From Proteobacteria bacterium DTSAM18 (lineage in GTDB: Bacteria; Myxococcota_A; UBA796; GCA-2862545): DNA of 64,000 bases. The notes under the pieces are model-generated. The model made no database searches. It was given only the letters and a program-made list of their open reading frames with translations, and was not told the DNA's origin. The stretch spans positions 186,001-250,000 of the forward strand of contig JARACJ010000005.1 of NCBI GenBank assembly GCA_028767165.1, read 5' to 3'. Within the stretch, counting starts at the first letter, position 1, and each line of letters opens with the position of its first letter. The position numbers were made by a program, and so were the translations under genes. This document shows positions 56,064-64,000 of the stretch, piece by piece.

Positions 56064-56980
56064 CCCACGCCCGCCAGTCCCCCGGCGAGCCGCTCGAGCA
56101 GCTCGTCGGTGGTCTCCGCCCCGTTCCAGGCCACCTGGCGGAGCTGCACGCCGCAGCCCACCTGGTGGCCTTCGATCATCAGGCGCACGCTGCGCACCGC
56201 CGAGGCCACCTGCCGTCCCACCGTCTGCTGGGCATCCTCGGCCGTGGAGGGCAGCACGATCACCAGCTCGCCGTCCGGCAGCACGCACAGCCAGTCCGCG
56301 GGCCCCATGGCCTTGGTGGCCTGCACGATGGCCGCCTTGAACAGCCGGTCGCGGATGCGGGCGCCGTAGGTCTGGCCCACCACCTCGAGGCCGTGCAGCT
56401 TGAGCCACAGCAACCCGAGGGGGCCGCCATGCCGCGCGGTGCGGTCGAGCTCCTCCGGAAGCCGCTGTCGGAGCGCCTTGCGCCCGTACACGGCCCTGCG
56501 ATCCTGTCGGTCCGCCCGGATCCGGGCCTGGGCGAGCTGCTCCTGCATCCGCTTCATCTTGCGTCGCAGCCGTAGCAGCGGGGCACAGACGCACCCCACC
56601 TGCCAGGCCTCCAGCGGCAGCTGGAGCACGCCGTCCACGCCCTGACGAAGCCACCGGGCCTGTTCCTCGGCCCGGGCCTGCACCGGCACCACCACCAGCG
56701 GCACATGCTGGAACGCCAGGCTCTCCCCCACGCGCTCCAGCAGCTCGCCACCACCGATGCCCTGCACGCCCTCCCACACCACGAGCAGGTCGGGCTGCCA
56801 CCGCTCCGCCTCGTCCGGGCGCCAGGTCTGCTCGGTCATCAGGACGAAGTCCATCGGCCCGAGACACCGCAGCATCCGCTGGACGTGTCGGGCCTGCTCG
56901 AGCCCCGGTGCCACCAGCAGGACGCGGTCCATCGCGGGTTCGGGACGCTGCTGCCGCGGGCTCGTGGACGCGTTCGACAT
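56060..56980 (-). CDS. Response regulator-like protein with degenerate GGDEF domain
   Basis: 306 residues from ATG 56980 (GGAGGGAG upstream). Residues 17-130 resemble a receiver domain: RVLLVAPGLEQARHV start, LLVVWEGVQG, and ALxxVPLVVVPVQA at the switch strand, but the phospho-Asp position reads Trp-Glu and the Lys is unclear, so it may be a pseudo-receiver. After a basic coiled link, residues 175-300 match the GGDEF fold (LGLLWLKLHGLEVVGQTYG, IVQATKAMGPADWLCVLPDGELVIVLP), where the GGDEF signature is replaced by PDGEL. Loss of the catalytic motif suggests no c-di-GMP synthesis; it may bind nucleotide or act as a structural output. Confidence 0.78.
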   Translation of the reverse strand: MSNASTSPRQQRPEPAMDRVLLVAPGLEQARHVQRMLRCLGPMDFVLMTEQTWRPDEAERWQPDLLVVWEGVQGIGGGELLERVGESLAFQHVPLVVVPVQARAEEQARWLRQGVDGVLQLPLEAWQVGCVCAPLLRLRRKMKRMQEQLAQARIRADRQDRRAVYGRKALRQRLPEELDRTARHGGPLGLLWLKLHGLEVVGQTYGARIRDRLFKAAIVQATKAMGPADWLCVLPDGELVIVLPSTAEDAQQTVGRQVASAVRSVRLMIEGHQVGCGVQLRQVAWNGAETTDELLERLAGGLAGVG

Positions 56981-57063
56981 GGGGCTCCCTCCGGGGCTTC
57001 GCTCGTGCCTCCCCATCGGGACATCCCCACGTCGGTGAAGCCCGACGAGGCCGATTCGATCCC

Positions 57064-58116
57064 CTAGAACCGGGCCAGGCTGAAGGGCGGCAGGTGGGTC
57101 TGCACCCAGGTCTGCGACCGCGGCGCGCAGGCCGGCACGTCGACCTCGATGACGCCCGTGCCGCTGCCTTCCGGGTCGGTCCAGGACCGCCGGGCGGCCA
57201 CGAAGCCCTCGCCCCGGGTGACCAGCACGGAGGACAGGTAGTTCGGGAACACGTCGAGTCGATCGAACGCGTTCGTGCCCGGATCGTGGCACCACAGCTC
57301 GTGCTCCGACGACGGCAGCTCCACCACCAGCAGGCCGAAGCCGTCGGCATCGAAGGAGCCGCCCGTCACCTGCCCCACCACCGGAGACCACACCGCCTCG
57401 GGCTCCCCGAGGGGATCCGTGGCGAGCCGCGCGACCCCCTCATCACTGATCACCGCCAGATCCGCGCCCCAGGCCGCGATGCCGGGGTTCGGCCCCACCT
57501 GCACGCTCTCCACCACCTCGAGGGCCTGGCAGTCGACCACCGCGACCACGCCCGCCTCGGCGGGCACCCATCCGTCGTTGCGCCGCATCCGCTGCAGCGA
57601 CACCGCCACCCGATCGGGGCCCAGGGACACCATCCCGGACATCTCGGGGATGCCGTCGTCGTCGGCCAGCGGCGACAGGTCGATCTCCGCCTGCAGCTCC
57701 CCGGTGGTCGGGTCGTACAGGCCCATGGTGGGCAGCTCGTAGCGGGTCACCGCCAGCAGGCCGCCACACAGCTTCACGTCGTGGGGGTTGCTGGCCGTGC
57801 CCGTGGAGAACTCCACCACCGGCGCGCCCCAGGTGCCCGCCTCGTAGCCCCGAAGCACGTCGTAGCCGAGCCGCTCCATCACCCACACGAGGCCGTTCTC
57901 CACGTGGACCGTGCTGTCGGGCGCGGCGGAGATCACGTCGTCGGTGAGCGTGCCGTCGGTCAGATCGAGCCACGACAGCGAGCCCACGTCGTAGCCGTCG
58001 GTGAGGGTCCCGATGACCAGCGCGGGGGCCGTGAAGTCACCGTCTTCCGGAAGGTCGGGCCCCTCGTCGCAGGCGAACAGGCCGAGGAGGAGCAACAGGG
58101 CGGGCGAGGACTTCAT
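57064..58116 (-). CDS. Surface lipoprotein, beta-propeller-like, coupled to the TonB receptor (BtuG-like?)
   Basis: 350 residues from ATG 58116 (GGAGG upstream). The start overlaps the TonB receptor stop as ATGA. Signal LLLLLGLFAC with the lipidated Cys at about residue 16. The mature part consists of repeated segments of about 45 residues with VxxLDLTDG/LYDPTTGE and VVDCQALEVVESVQVG strands, looking like a seven-blade beta-propeller (HVENGLVWVME, LCGGLLAVTRYE, LGPDRVAVSLQRM, AAWGADLAVISDEG). In Bacteroides, BtuG is a beta-propeller surface lipoprotein that captures vitamin B12 for BtuB. Its coupling to a riboswitch-controlled BtuB-like receptor here suggests an analogue. Sequence-level homology to BtuG was not tested. 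Confidence 0.8.
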   Translation of the reverse strand: MKSSPALLLLLGLFACDEGPDLPEDGDFTAPALVIGTLTDGYDVGSLSWLDLTDGTLTDDVISAAPDSTVHVENGLVWVMERLGYDVLRGYEAGTWGAPVVEFSTGTASNPHDVKLCGGLLAVTRYELPTMGLYDPTTGELQAEIDLSPLADDDGIPEMSGMVSLGPDRVAVSLQRMRRNDGWVPAEAGVVAVVDCQALEVVESVQVGPNPGIAAWGADLAVISDEGVARLATDPLGEPEAVWSPVVGQVTGGSFDADGFGLLVVELPSSEHELWCHDPGTNAFDRLDVFPNYLSSVLVTRGEGFVAARRSWTDPEGSGTGVIEVDVPACAPRSQTWVQTHLPPFSLARF

Positions 58117-60065
58117 GGGTGCCTCCGTGGAGGTGGGCGAAGCGTGATGGTGAGGGAGAACGCCCGACCGGGGAGCGGGTAGCCCCAGAAGTCGGTCAGG
58201 GGGGCGGTGACGGCTTCGCCGCCGGGATGGAGCGGGTCCGCGGGGACCACCTGGGTGAGGGTGTCGAACAGGTTGTCGACGGCGAGCTCGAGGGCGAGCC
58301 ACTCGCCCCAGGGGTGCACCACCGCGTAGACGTCGTGCAGGGGCCGGGGTGCCTGGGCGTGCCAGTTGAGGGCGTCGGTGTAGGTGGCGCCGACGAAGCG
58401 GAAGCGGTGTCCCACCCGCACGTGGGCGGTCTGCAGCCACAGGTGGCTGGTGGTGGCCAGCGCGGGCACGTTCGGCAGCCGCCGGCCCTCCGACGGGGCG
58501 CCTTCGGTGAGGTCGCGGGCGTCCTGGAAGGTCACGGCCAGCTGGGCGTGCAGCTTCCACCAGTGCAGCCGCGCCTCCGCCTCGACCCCGAGGTTGCGGG
58601 TGCGGCCGAAATTCACCGGTACGAAGCTGCGCTGGGCGTTGGCCAGGAACACGATGCGGTCGGTGGACCACAGCCCGAAGCCCGTCACGCCCAGCTCGGC
58701 GTGGCCTCCCTGCTCCCGCCACAGCAGCCCGGTCTCCGCGAGCCAGCCCTTCTCGGGACGCAGGTCGGGGTTGCCCTGCAGGATGCCGGTCTGCCCGAAG
58801 CGCTCGGTCAGATCCGGCGGCCGGAAGCTGTGGCCGCCCTCCGCCCGCAGGACAAGCCCTGGCAGGGGCTCCACCTGCACCACGCCGCGAGGTCCGGCCC
58901 ACAGGTCACCGGCATCGCTCAGCCAGCGGGCATCCACGGTGCCCCGCAGGTGGAGGCGATCGTCCCACAGGTGCAGGTCGGCCTCCCAGCCGGCGCCGAG
59001 CACGGCCCGGTGCCGCGCCTCCCCCTCGTGGGTGAACTGCTCGGCCCTCGCCGACAGCCGCACCAGGTGCCCGAAGCGGTGGCTCGGCGCGCCGCGCACC
59101 AGCCAGGTGAGCCCCTCCCGCCAGCTGGTGTCGAGGGTGGTCCCACCGCCGATCCCGATCTCCCCGAGGGGATCCCGGGTGAGGCCCAGACGGCCGTGGA
59201 CGAAGGCCTGCACCGTGGACAGGTGGGATCCCAGCGGAGAGCGGAGCTGCAGGCCCTGGAGCACCTGCCCCGTGAGCACGTCCGCCTCGGTGGACGGCCG
59301 CCCGATGGGCCCCGGGAGCTGCTCGTGGCGGGCCATGCCCAGCGTGACCGACGACAGCTCGTGGGCGCCGAGATCGAAGCGCAGGCTCCCGAGCGCCGAG
59401 CCCTGGCTGATCCGGTTGTGCTGCCGCACCCGGAACGCGTCGTCGTCCTGCACCCAGCGGGTGCCGTTGTCGTCGAAGTAGCGGAAGTCCCCCCGGATGG
59501 TGCCGCCACTCACGGCCAGGGTGCCCTCCCCGCTCGCCCCGATCCGACCCTGGGCCGCCACGCCGCCACGGAACAGACCGAAGCTGCCGGCCCCCGCCTG
59601 CGCCTGCCAGCCCGCGGGCCGCCCCTCCGTGCGCAGATCGACCACGCCGCCGAGGGCCGCCGAGCCGTGGGACAGCGGCGCCACGCCCCGGTACACGTCG
59701 ATGCCCGACAGCAGGGCCACCGGCAGCTCGCCGAGGTTGACCGCCCCCACGCCGTCCGGGTTGAGGGGAAAGCCGTCGAGGTGGATCTGGGTCTGACGGG
59801 CCGATGCCCCCCGGAGCCGCAGCTGCGACAGGCTCCCCCAGGCGCCCGACCGGCGGACCGTGACACCGGGGGCGGTCTCGAGCGCGTCCGAGAGCTCCGA
59901 CGCCGCCGGCAGCGTGGCGGGATCGATGCGGCTGGCCTCCGCCGTGAGGCCCGGAGACTCCTCCTCCGCCACCACCTCGATCTCCTCGGACACCTCGGCC
60001 CATGCAGGACGGATCGGGGCCCACGAACACAGCAGGGCCGGCAGGATGGCGAGACGGAGGGTCAA
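58113..60065 (-). CDS. btuB: TonB-dependent cobalamin receptor (BtuB-like)
   Basis: 650 residues if started at TTG 60065, directly before the signal LTLRLAILPALLCSWAPIRPAWA; no ATG in frame lies between the riboswitch and this signal, and the longer ATG frame would translate riboswitch sequence. TonB box region EEIEVVAEEE, plug domain with APGVTVRRSG and LRLRGASARQTQIHLDGFPLN, barrel with many amphipathic strands (SFRPPDLTERFGQTG, NPDLRPEKGW) and a C-terminal LPGRAFSLTITL strand. The upstream cobalamin riboswitch and BtuB-size plug/barrel point to corrinoid uptake across the outer membrane. It is translationally coupled to the beta-propeller lipoprotein. Confidence 0.88.
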   Translation of the reverse strand: MTLRLAILPALLCSWAPIRPAWAEVSEEIEVVAEEESPGLTAEASRIDPATLPAASELSDALETAPGVTVRRSGAWGSLSQLRLRGASARQTQIHLDGFPLNPDGVGAVNLGELPVALLSGIDVYRGVAPLSHGSAALGGVVDLRTEGRPAGWQAQAGAGSFGLFRGGVAAQGRIGASGEGTLAVSGGTIRGDFRYFDDNGTRWVQDDDAFRVRQHNRISQGSALGSLRFDLGAHELSSVTLGMARHEQLPGPIGRPSTEADVLTGQVLQGLQLRSPLGSHLSTVQAFVHGRLGLTRDPLGEIGIGGGTTLDTSWREGLTWLVRGAPSHRFGHLVRLSARAEQFTHEGEARHRAVLGAGWEADLHLWDDRLHLRGTVDARWLSDAGDLWAGPRGVVQVEPLPGLVLRAEGGHSFRPPDLTERFGQTGILQGNPDLRPEKGWLAETGLLWREQGGHAELGVTGFGLWSTDRIVFLANAQRSFVPVNFGRTRNLGVEAEARLHWWKLHAQLAVTFQDARDLTEGAPSEGRRLPNVPALATTSHLWLQTAHVRVGHRFRFVGATYTDALNWHAQAPRPLHDVYAVVHPWGEWLALELAVDNLFDTLTQVVPADPLHPGGEAVTAPLTDFWGYPLPGRAFSLTITLRPPPRRHP

Positions 60066-60123
60066 TGCATGGGGGGCCAGGCTTCGAGGGGAACACCCTG
60101 CACCGGGGTGGGTCCTCGCTTCT

Positions 60124-60285
60124 GCTGGCCGGTCTCCTGACTCCAGACGACCCACGCCCCCCTTCCCGAGCCATGGCTCAGTGGTCTGGGGCAGGGACGG
60201 CGTCTGTCACAGTGGCGGGCACCGCGCCGGATTCTCACCGGCTTCCCGTTTCACGCCCGAGAGGGCGCACCAGGCAGAGGCGTCT
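60124..60285 (-). ncRNA. Cobalamin (adenosylcobalamin/B12) riboswitch
   Basis: Read on the minus strand: GCCTGGTGCGCC, then the conserved core GGGAAGCCGGTGAGAATCCG, GCGGTGCCCGCCACTGTGAC, and the 3' part GGAGTCAGGAGACCGGCC. These are the GCCGGTGAGAATCCGGC, GCCACTG and AGTCAGGAGACCGGCC boxes of the cobalamin riboswitch. It lies about 60 bases before the BtuB-like start and would repress receptor and lipoprotein synthesis when B12 is plentiful. The exact ends are estimated. Confidence 0.95.
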
Positions 60286-60455
60286 CCTGACGGGACCGTC
60301 TGTATCGCGCTGGGGCCGCCCCCGCACGGCGCAGCCCTGCAACCGGGACAATCGGGAGCGATGAGAAGACCGTGGGCCGGACCCGCCACCGACCCCTGCA
60401 GCGCCCACGCGGCTGCACTACACTGGCTCCACGCCAAGCCACCCACGGACGGACC

Positions 60456-61589
60456 ATGACGCGCATCCTGCTCATCAACACCAACCTGGCCGCCCACTTC
60501 TCCCACCGCCGGCTGGTGGGCCAGCTGGTCACCGGACGAGGCCACGAGTTCATCGTGGCGGTGCCCCGCGCCTCCGACGAGGACCACGCCCGGGCCGAGG
60601 AAGACGGCCTCACCTGGCGCGAGACCGACATCCCCCCCGGCCTCGCCAACCCGATGGTGGTGATGAACACCATCAAGCAGCTCGTCGCCCTCATCCGTGA
60701 GACCCGCCCGGACGTCATCAACGTGGTGGGCATGAAGTCCGCCGCCCTGCTGGGCCTGGCCGCCCCCTTCGCCCCCATCCGCTCGGTGGTGTTCAACGTG
60801 GCCGGCCTCGGCGACATGTGGATCCACGACGACCTGAAGACCCGGGTGGTCCGTCAGCTTGCCCTCACCTCCATCCGCCGCCTGATGAAGGGCCCCCGCC
60901 GCACCTTCATCTTCGAGAATCCCACCGACGTGGGCATCTTCCAGGAGCTGGGCCTCGCCCGCCCCGAGCAGTGCGTGCAGACGGTCGGCTCCGGCGTGCA
61001 GCTGCACCGCTTCGACCCCACCCCCCAACCCGAGGGCGACGAGCCCGCCGTGGTGCTGCCCTGCCGCATCAACTGGGCCAAGGGCGTGGGCGAGTTCGTC
61101 GAGGCAGCCCGCCTCCTGAAGCAGCGCGGCGTGAAGGGCCGCATGTGCCTGGTGGGCTCCACGGCCGCCACGAACCCCCGCGCCATCTCCCAGGCGCAGG
61201 TGGAGGCCTGGGTCGCCGAGGGCGTCATCGAGTGGTGGGGCCACCGCACCGACATGCCCGAGGTCTACCGGTCCGCCTCGGTGATCTGCCTGCCGTCCTA
61301 CCGGGAGGGCCTGTCCAAGGTGCTGCAGGAGGCCGCCGCCTCCGCCCGGCCCGTCGTCACCACCGACGTCCCCGGCTGCCGCGACGCCGTCGTGGCCGGC
61401 GAGACCGCCTTCGTCGTGCCCCCCAAGGACGCCACTTCCCTCGCCGACGCCCTGCAGCGCCTGCTCGAGTCCCGGGAGCTGCGCGAGAAGATGGGCCAGG
61501 CCGGCCGCGAGCTCGCCGAGGCCCAGTTCGACGTGCAGCACATCGCCTCCTTCCAGGTCGACGCCATGGAGCGTCTGGCCGCCTCCTGA
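60456..61589 (+). CDS. Glycosyltransferase family 4
   Basis: 377 residues from ATG 60456. GT-B fold: N-terminal RILLINTNLAAHF and a GHEFIVAVPR Rossmann half, then the C-terminal UDP-sugar-binding half with GSGVQLHRFDP, a LPCRINWAKGVGEFVEAARLL segment and SYREGLSKVLQEAAASARPV, where the first and last Glu of the EGLSKVLQE (ExxxxxxxE) motif bind the nucleotide. It transfers a sugar to an envelope polysaccharide or lipid; donor and acceptor are not known. A downstream gene begins 15 bases after its stop. Confidence 0.9.
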   Translation: MTRILLINTNLAAHFSHRRLVGQLVTGRGHEFIVAVPRASDEDHARAEEDGLTWRETDIPPGLANPMVVMNTIKQLVALIRETRPDVINVVGMKSAALLGLAAPFAPIRSVVFNVAGLGDMWIHDDLKTRVVRQLALTSIRRLMKGPRRTFIFENPTDVGIFQELGLARPEQCVQTVGSGVQLHRFDPTPQPEGDEPAVVLPCRINWAKGVGEFVEAARLLKQRGVKGRMCLVGSTAATNPRAISQAQVEAWVAEGVIEWWGHRTDMPEVYRSASVICLPSYREGLSKVLQEAAASARPVVTTDVPGCRDAVVAGETAFVVPPKDATSLADALQRLLESRELREKMGQAGRELAEAQFDVQHIASFQVDAMERLAAS

Positions 61590-61603
61590 CCCCGGAGCCC
61601 GCC

Positions 61604-62242
61604 GTGTCCCAGCCCATCCTCCCCGAGGCCTCCGAGCAGACATGGCGCCTGCTGCCTGACGGCGACAACCCCTTCCCCTTCCCGGTCCTCGACCACCGGC
61701 AGGCCTCCCTCGGCCTGCGCAGCCGCCCGGCCGACGAGGCCACCGCGGCCCGCTTCGAGGCCCTGCGCGGCGACGACGCCCCGGACCTCCGGCGTCGTCC
61801 CATCCAGGGCGGCCAGGTGCTGCCGGTACGCCTCGACTACCCGGCGCCCACCACGCCCCTGGCCGACGGCTGCCTGTTCCGCGCCGACCGCCCCGAGGAG
61901 CGCTGGGACATCTTCCTGTTCGAGGGCCACCTCGTCTTCCGCCGCAGCTGGACGGGCGAGGCCATCTTCCGCGCCCGCGTGTCCGCCATCCCCGAGGGCC
62001 TGCTCCTCACCGAGCTCGAGGTCCACCCGGACTGGCTCAGCCGCATGGCGCCCGCCCAGGTCGACTTCCTGGTGTGGAGCCACCTCTTCGGCCGCCCCGT
62101 GCCCCACCCGGTGCCCAAGGGCGCCCTGCAGCAGCCCGAGCGGGCCATCGGGTGGAGCCTGCAGACCTACGGCTGCCTGGCGTGGTTCGCCGTGGAGGAG
62201 GACCCGACGGCGTGGGTCCGGATGGCTGCGGACGAGGGGTGA
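61604..62242 (+). CDS. Unknown protein downstream of a glycosyltransferase
   Basis: A GTG start at 61604 with CCGGAG upstream, 14 bases after the glycosyltransferase stop, indicates co-transcription. 212 residues, no signal peptide or membrane helix. Visible: a Pro/Arg-rich front, a beta-like core (WDIFLFEGHLVFRRSWTGEAIFRARV) and a Pro-rich FGRPVPHPVPKGAL. Trp and Phe are frequent. Family not recognised; a role with the glycosyltransferase is an inference from position. Confidence 0.75.
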   Translation: MSQPILPEASEQTWRLLPDGDNPFPFPVLDHRQASLGLRSRPADEATAARFEALRGDDAPDLRRRPIQGGQVLPVRLDYPAPTTPLADGCLFRADRPEERWDIFLFEGHLVFRRSWTGEAIFRARVSAIPEGLLLTELEVHPDWLSRMAPAQVDFLVWSHLFGRPVPHPVPKGALQQPERAIGWSLQTYGCLAWFAVEEDPTAWVRMAADEG

Positions 62243-62262
62243 GGTTGGTGAAAGCTGGCCTT

Positions 62263-62462
62263 TTCACCACGGAGCCGTAGAGGCGTCACCCTTCCAAGAA
62301 CCACGTCCTCGATGGACCGTCCTCTGGTGACTCGGGATTCTCAGGAGCTCCGGATCAAACGGCTCCCCTCACGCGCCGCCACGGAAGCTGCTTCAGACCA
62401 CGGATCTCCACATGGACCGGACTCCGTGGTCCTCCGCGTGAACTCCGCGCCTCCGTGGTGAA
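62263..62462. repeat. Long inverted repeat element with ACGGAG/CTCCGT ends
   Basis: TTCACCACGGAG at 62263-62274 pairs with CTCCGTGGTGAA at 62451-62462 (12 bp perfect), and a nested ACCACGGA / TCCGTGGT pair near 62395-62431. No ORF. Similar ends occur in the 32276-32367 hairpin. The rest of the 275-base gap to the CBS gene shows nothing else. Confidence 0.6.
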
Positions 62463-62517
62463 GAGCGACCCGACACAACAGCTCCGCCCTTTCACACCAA
62501 CGCGCTCTTCTGCGGCG

Positions 62518-62961
62518 TCAGAGCACCTCGAGCTCTTCCTCGTCGTCGAGATCCTCGAACAGCATCTGCGCCGCCCGGAGCACGTCGATGACGGTGAGGA
62601 TGCCGATGCAGACGCCGTCGTCATCCACCACGGGCAGGGAGCCGACCTTGTGCTCCACGAACAGCTCGCAGGCCTCGCTGATGTCGGAGCCGGGACCGAC
62701 GGTGAGGGCACCGACGGTCATCCAGTCGGCGACGAGCTCCTGGGTGGGCAGATCCTCGGTCTCGTCGAGGGACGAGAAGGACACATCCACGCCCAGCGCG
62801 CTGCGCAGATCACGCTCGGTGACGATCCCGACGAACTGGCCGCTCTCGACCACGGGGAGCGCGCGGACGCGGGCTCGGATCATGAGCTCGACGGCGTCGC
62901 GGATGGGCGCATCCGGGGCGATGGTCAGGGGATAGGCGGTCATGAGGTTGCGGACCTTCAT
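62518..62961 (-). CDS. Tandem CBS-domain protein
   Basis: 147 residues from ATG 62961 (CAGGAGGG upstream). Two CBS domains: residues 7-60 (VRNLMTAYPLTIAPDAPI, then ALPVVESGQFVGIVTERDL) and about 78-135 (VADWMTVGALTVGP, SLPVVDDDGVCIGILTVIDVL), with an acidic C-terminus. Such stand-alone pairs bind adenine nucleotides and regulate partner proteins. The partner is not evident in the window. Confidence 0.92.
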   Translation of the reverse strand: MKVRNLMTAYPLTIAPDAPIRDAVELMIRARVRALPVVESGQFVGIVTERDLRSALGVDVSFSSLDETEDLPTQELVADWMTVGALTVGPGSDISEACELFVEHKVGSLPVVDDDGVCIGILTVIDVLRAAQMLFEDLDDEEELEVL

Positions 62962-63126
62962 GGGCCCTCCTGTCGGGGTGGGTCGGTCGCCTTCACCCTA
63001 TCCCCATCCCGCCCGCAGGCCAAGGATCGTGCCTTCAGGTTTTCTGCTGTATCCGTCAGGAAACAGGCCAGAAAACGAGCACCGGGTGGTCCCCGTGGCG
63101 AGGACGCGCCCGGCGAGGGCCCCTCG

Positions 63127-64000
63127 TCAGTCGATACCGACGGCGGCCCGCACGCGGGTCATGGTGGTCTCGGCGATGGCCCGCACCTTGGCGGTGCTCT
63201 CTGCGAGGAGCCGATCGAGGTAGGCCTCGTCGCTCATCAGGCGGTGGTACTCCTCCTGGAACGGACGCAGCTCCTCGACCACGGCCTCGGCCACCTCCTT
63301 CTTCAGGTAGCCGTAGCCCTGGCCGGCGTAGCGCTCGCCGATGCTCGACGTGGGCTCGCCGTTGATGGCCGACAGGATGCCCATCAGGTTGCGGACGCCC
63401 GGCTCGGCATGATCCGGCCGGTACTCGCAGCCCGAGTCGGTCTGGGCCTTCATGATCGACTTCTTCATCTTCTTCGGCGTGTCGAGCAGGCTGATGGCGT
63501 GGTGGGGCCGGTCGACCGCGATGGACTTGGACATCTTCACGGTGGCGTCGTCGAGGCCCATCACCCGGGCGCCGGCCTTCGGGATGGACACCTCGGGCAC
63601 CACGAAGGTGTCGCCGAACATGTTGTTGAAGCGCAGGGCGAGGTCGCGGGTGAACTCGAGGTGCTGCTTCTGATCCTCACCCACCGGCACCACCTGGGTG
63701 TCGTAGAGCAGGATGTCGGCGGCCATCAGGGTGGGGTAGGTCAGCAGGCCGGTGCCCACCGTGCCCCGTCGCTCGGCCTTGGCCTTGAACTGGGTCATGC
63801 GCTCGAGCCAGCCAAGCGGAGAGACGCAGTTGAGGATCCAGGCCAGCTCGCTGTGTTCCCGCACGTGGGACTGGATGAAGAGGAGGGACTTCTCGGGATC
63901 GATGCCTGCCGCCAGGTAGATGGCGACGGTCTCGCGGGACTTGGCCCGCAGCACGGCGGGGTCGATCACCTCGGGCACCGTGAGGGCGTGCAGGTCGACC
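63127..64000 (-). CDS. trpS: Tryptophanyl-tRNA synthetase, 5' end outside window
   Basis: The frame is open to the window edge, giving the C-terminal 290 residues. Class I synthetase marks: LFIQSHVREHSELAWIL, LTYPTLMAADILLY, the VPVGEDQKQHLEFTRDLA segment of TrpRS and the KMSKS loop (TVKMSKS), with an active KMSKS rather than a shortened form. It charges tRNA-Trp in the cytoplasm. Downstream (63036-63077) a GTTTTCTG/CAGAAAAC pair could be a 3' structure. Confidence 0.96.
   Translation of the reverse strand, partial: VDLHALTVPEVIDPAVLRAKSRETVAIYLAAGIDPEKSLLFIQSHVREHSELAWILNCVSPLGWLERMTQFKAKAERRGTVGTGLLTYPTLMAADILLYDTQVVPVGEDQKQHLEFTRDLALRFNNMFGDTFVVPEVSIPKAGARVMGLDDATVKMSKSIAVDRPHHAISLLDTPKKMKKSIMKAQTDSGCEYRPDHAEPGVRNLMGILSAINGEPTSSIGERYAGQGYGYLKKEVAEAVVEELRPFQEEYHRLMSDEAYLDRLLAESTAKVRAIAETTMTRVRAAVGID

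Noticed and set aside
60066-60155. ATG at 60155 as receptor start
   Set aside because: It lies within the conserved 3' box of the cobalamin riboswitch and would place 30 odd residues before the signal peptide.
63036-63077. GTTTTCTG/CAGAAAAC pair as trpS terminator
   Set aside because: The loop is 26 bases and no U-tract follows on the minus strand; too weak to list as a terminator.

Overview
The window is very GC-rich chromosomal DNA, apparently from a Myxococcota-type (deltaproteobacterial) organism. The clues are MYXO-CTERM-like tails (Cys-rich stretch, one membrane helix, Arg cluster) on large secreted proteins, two Ser/Thr kinases with eukaryote-like folds, a MopE-like Ca-binding protein, many lipoproteins, and a TonB receptor. 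No rRNA, tRNA, CRISPR array, phage or classical insertion sequence was found. Both window ends cut genes: a DUF2779 protein on the left and trpS on the right.

Layout. 1-4.2 kb: DUF2779 nuclease-like protein, a family-39 glycosyltransferase, and a two-gene minus-strand unit encoding a 52-residue protein ending in Gly-Gly-Glu (Pup-like) and a PafA/Dop-family ligase with membrane helices inserted in its fold. 4.4-14.3 kb: two giant paralogous surface proteins (P-domain, 5 or 14 PKD domains, Ca-binding segment, MYXO-CTERM), each followed by nearly the same terminator. 14.4-17.7 kb: pta-ackA. 17.9-28.5 kb: DyP peroxidase, a Ser/Thr kinase with an unknown 600-residue partner, small secreted proteins, a desaturase, an HDAC-like deacetylase and an epimerase. 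28.8-40 kb: lipoproteins, metal-dependent hydrolases, a CoA-transferase and a kinase with a long coiled coil, separated by dispersed palindromic repeats. 40-48.6 kb: OsmC, a low-GC lipoprotein, selO, then a low-GC neprosin cargo framed by two copies of the selO 3' end. 48.7-57 kb: lipoprotein, tex, DUF1415, a MopE-like protein and a degenerate GGDEF protein. 57-60.3 kb: a cobalamin-riboswitch-controlled TonB receptor plus beta-propeller-like lipoprotein. 60.4-64 kb: glycosyltransferase, unknown protein, CBS pair and trpS.

The most striking points are: (1) the putative pupylation-like pair at 2.4-4.2 kb, where a modifier already ending in GGE would need no deamidase and the ligase appears embedded in the membrane; (2) the riboswitch/BtuB-like/beta-propeller lipoprotein operon, which resembles the Bacteroides BtuB-BtuG arrangement; (3) two places where foreign-looking protease genes sit between an intact gene and a second copy of that gene's 3' end, one with a 12-C tract that could switch the protease reading frame. 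All functional statements rest on motif recognition by eye; no database search was run.
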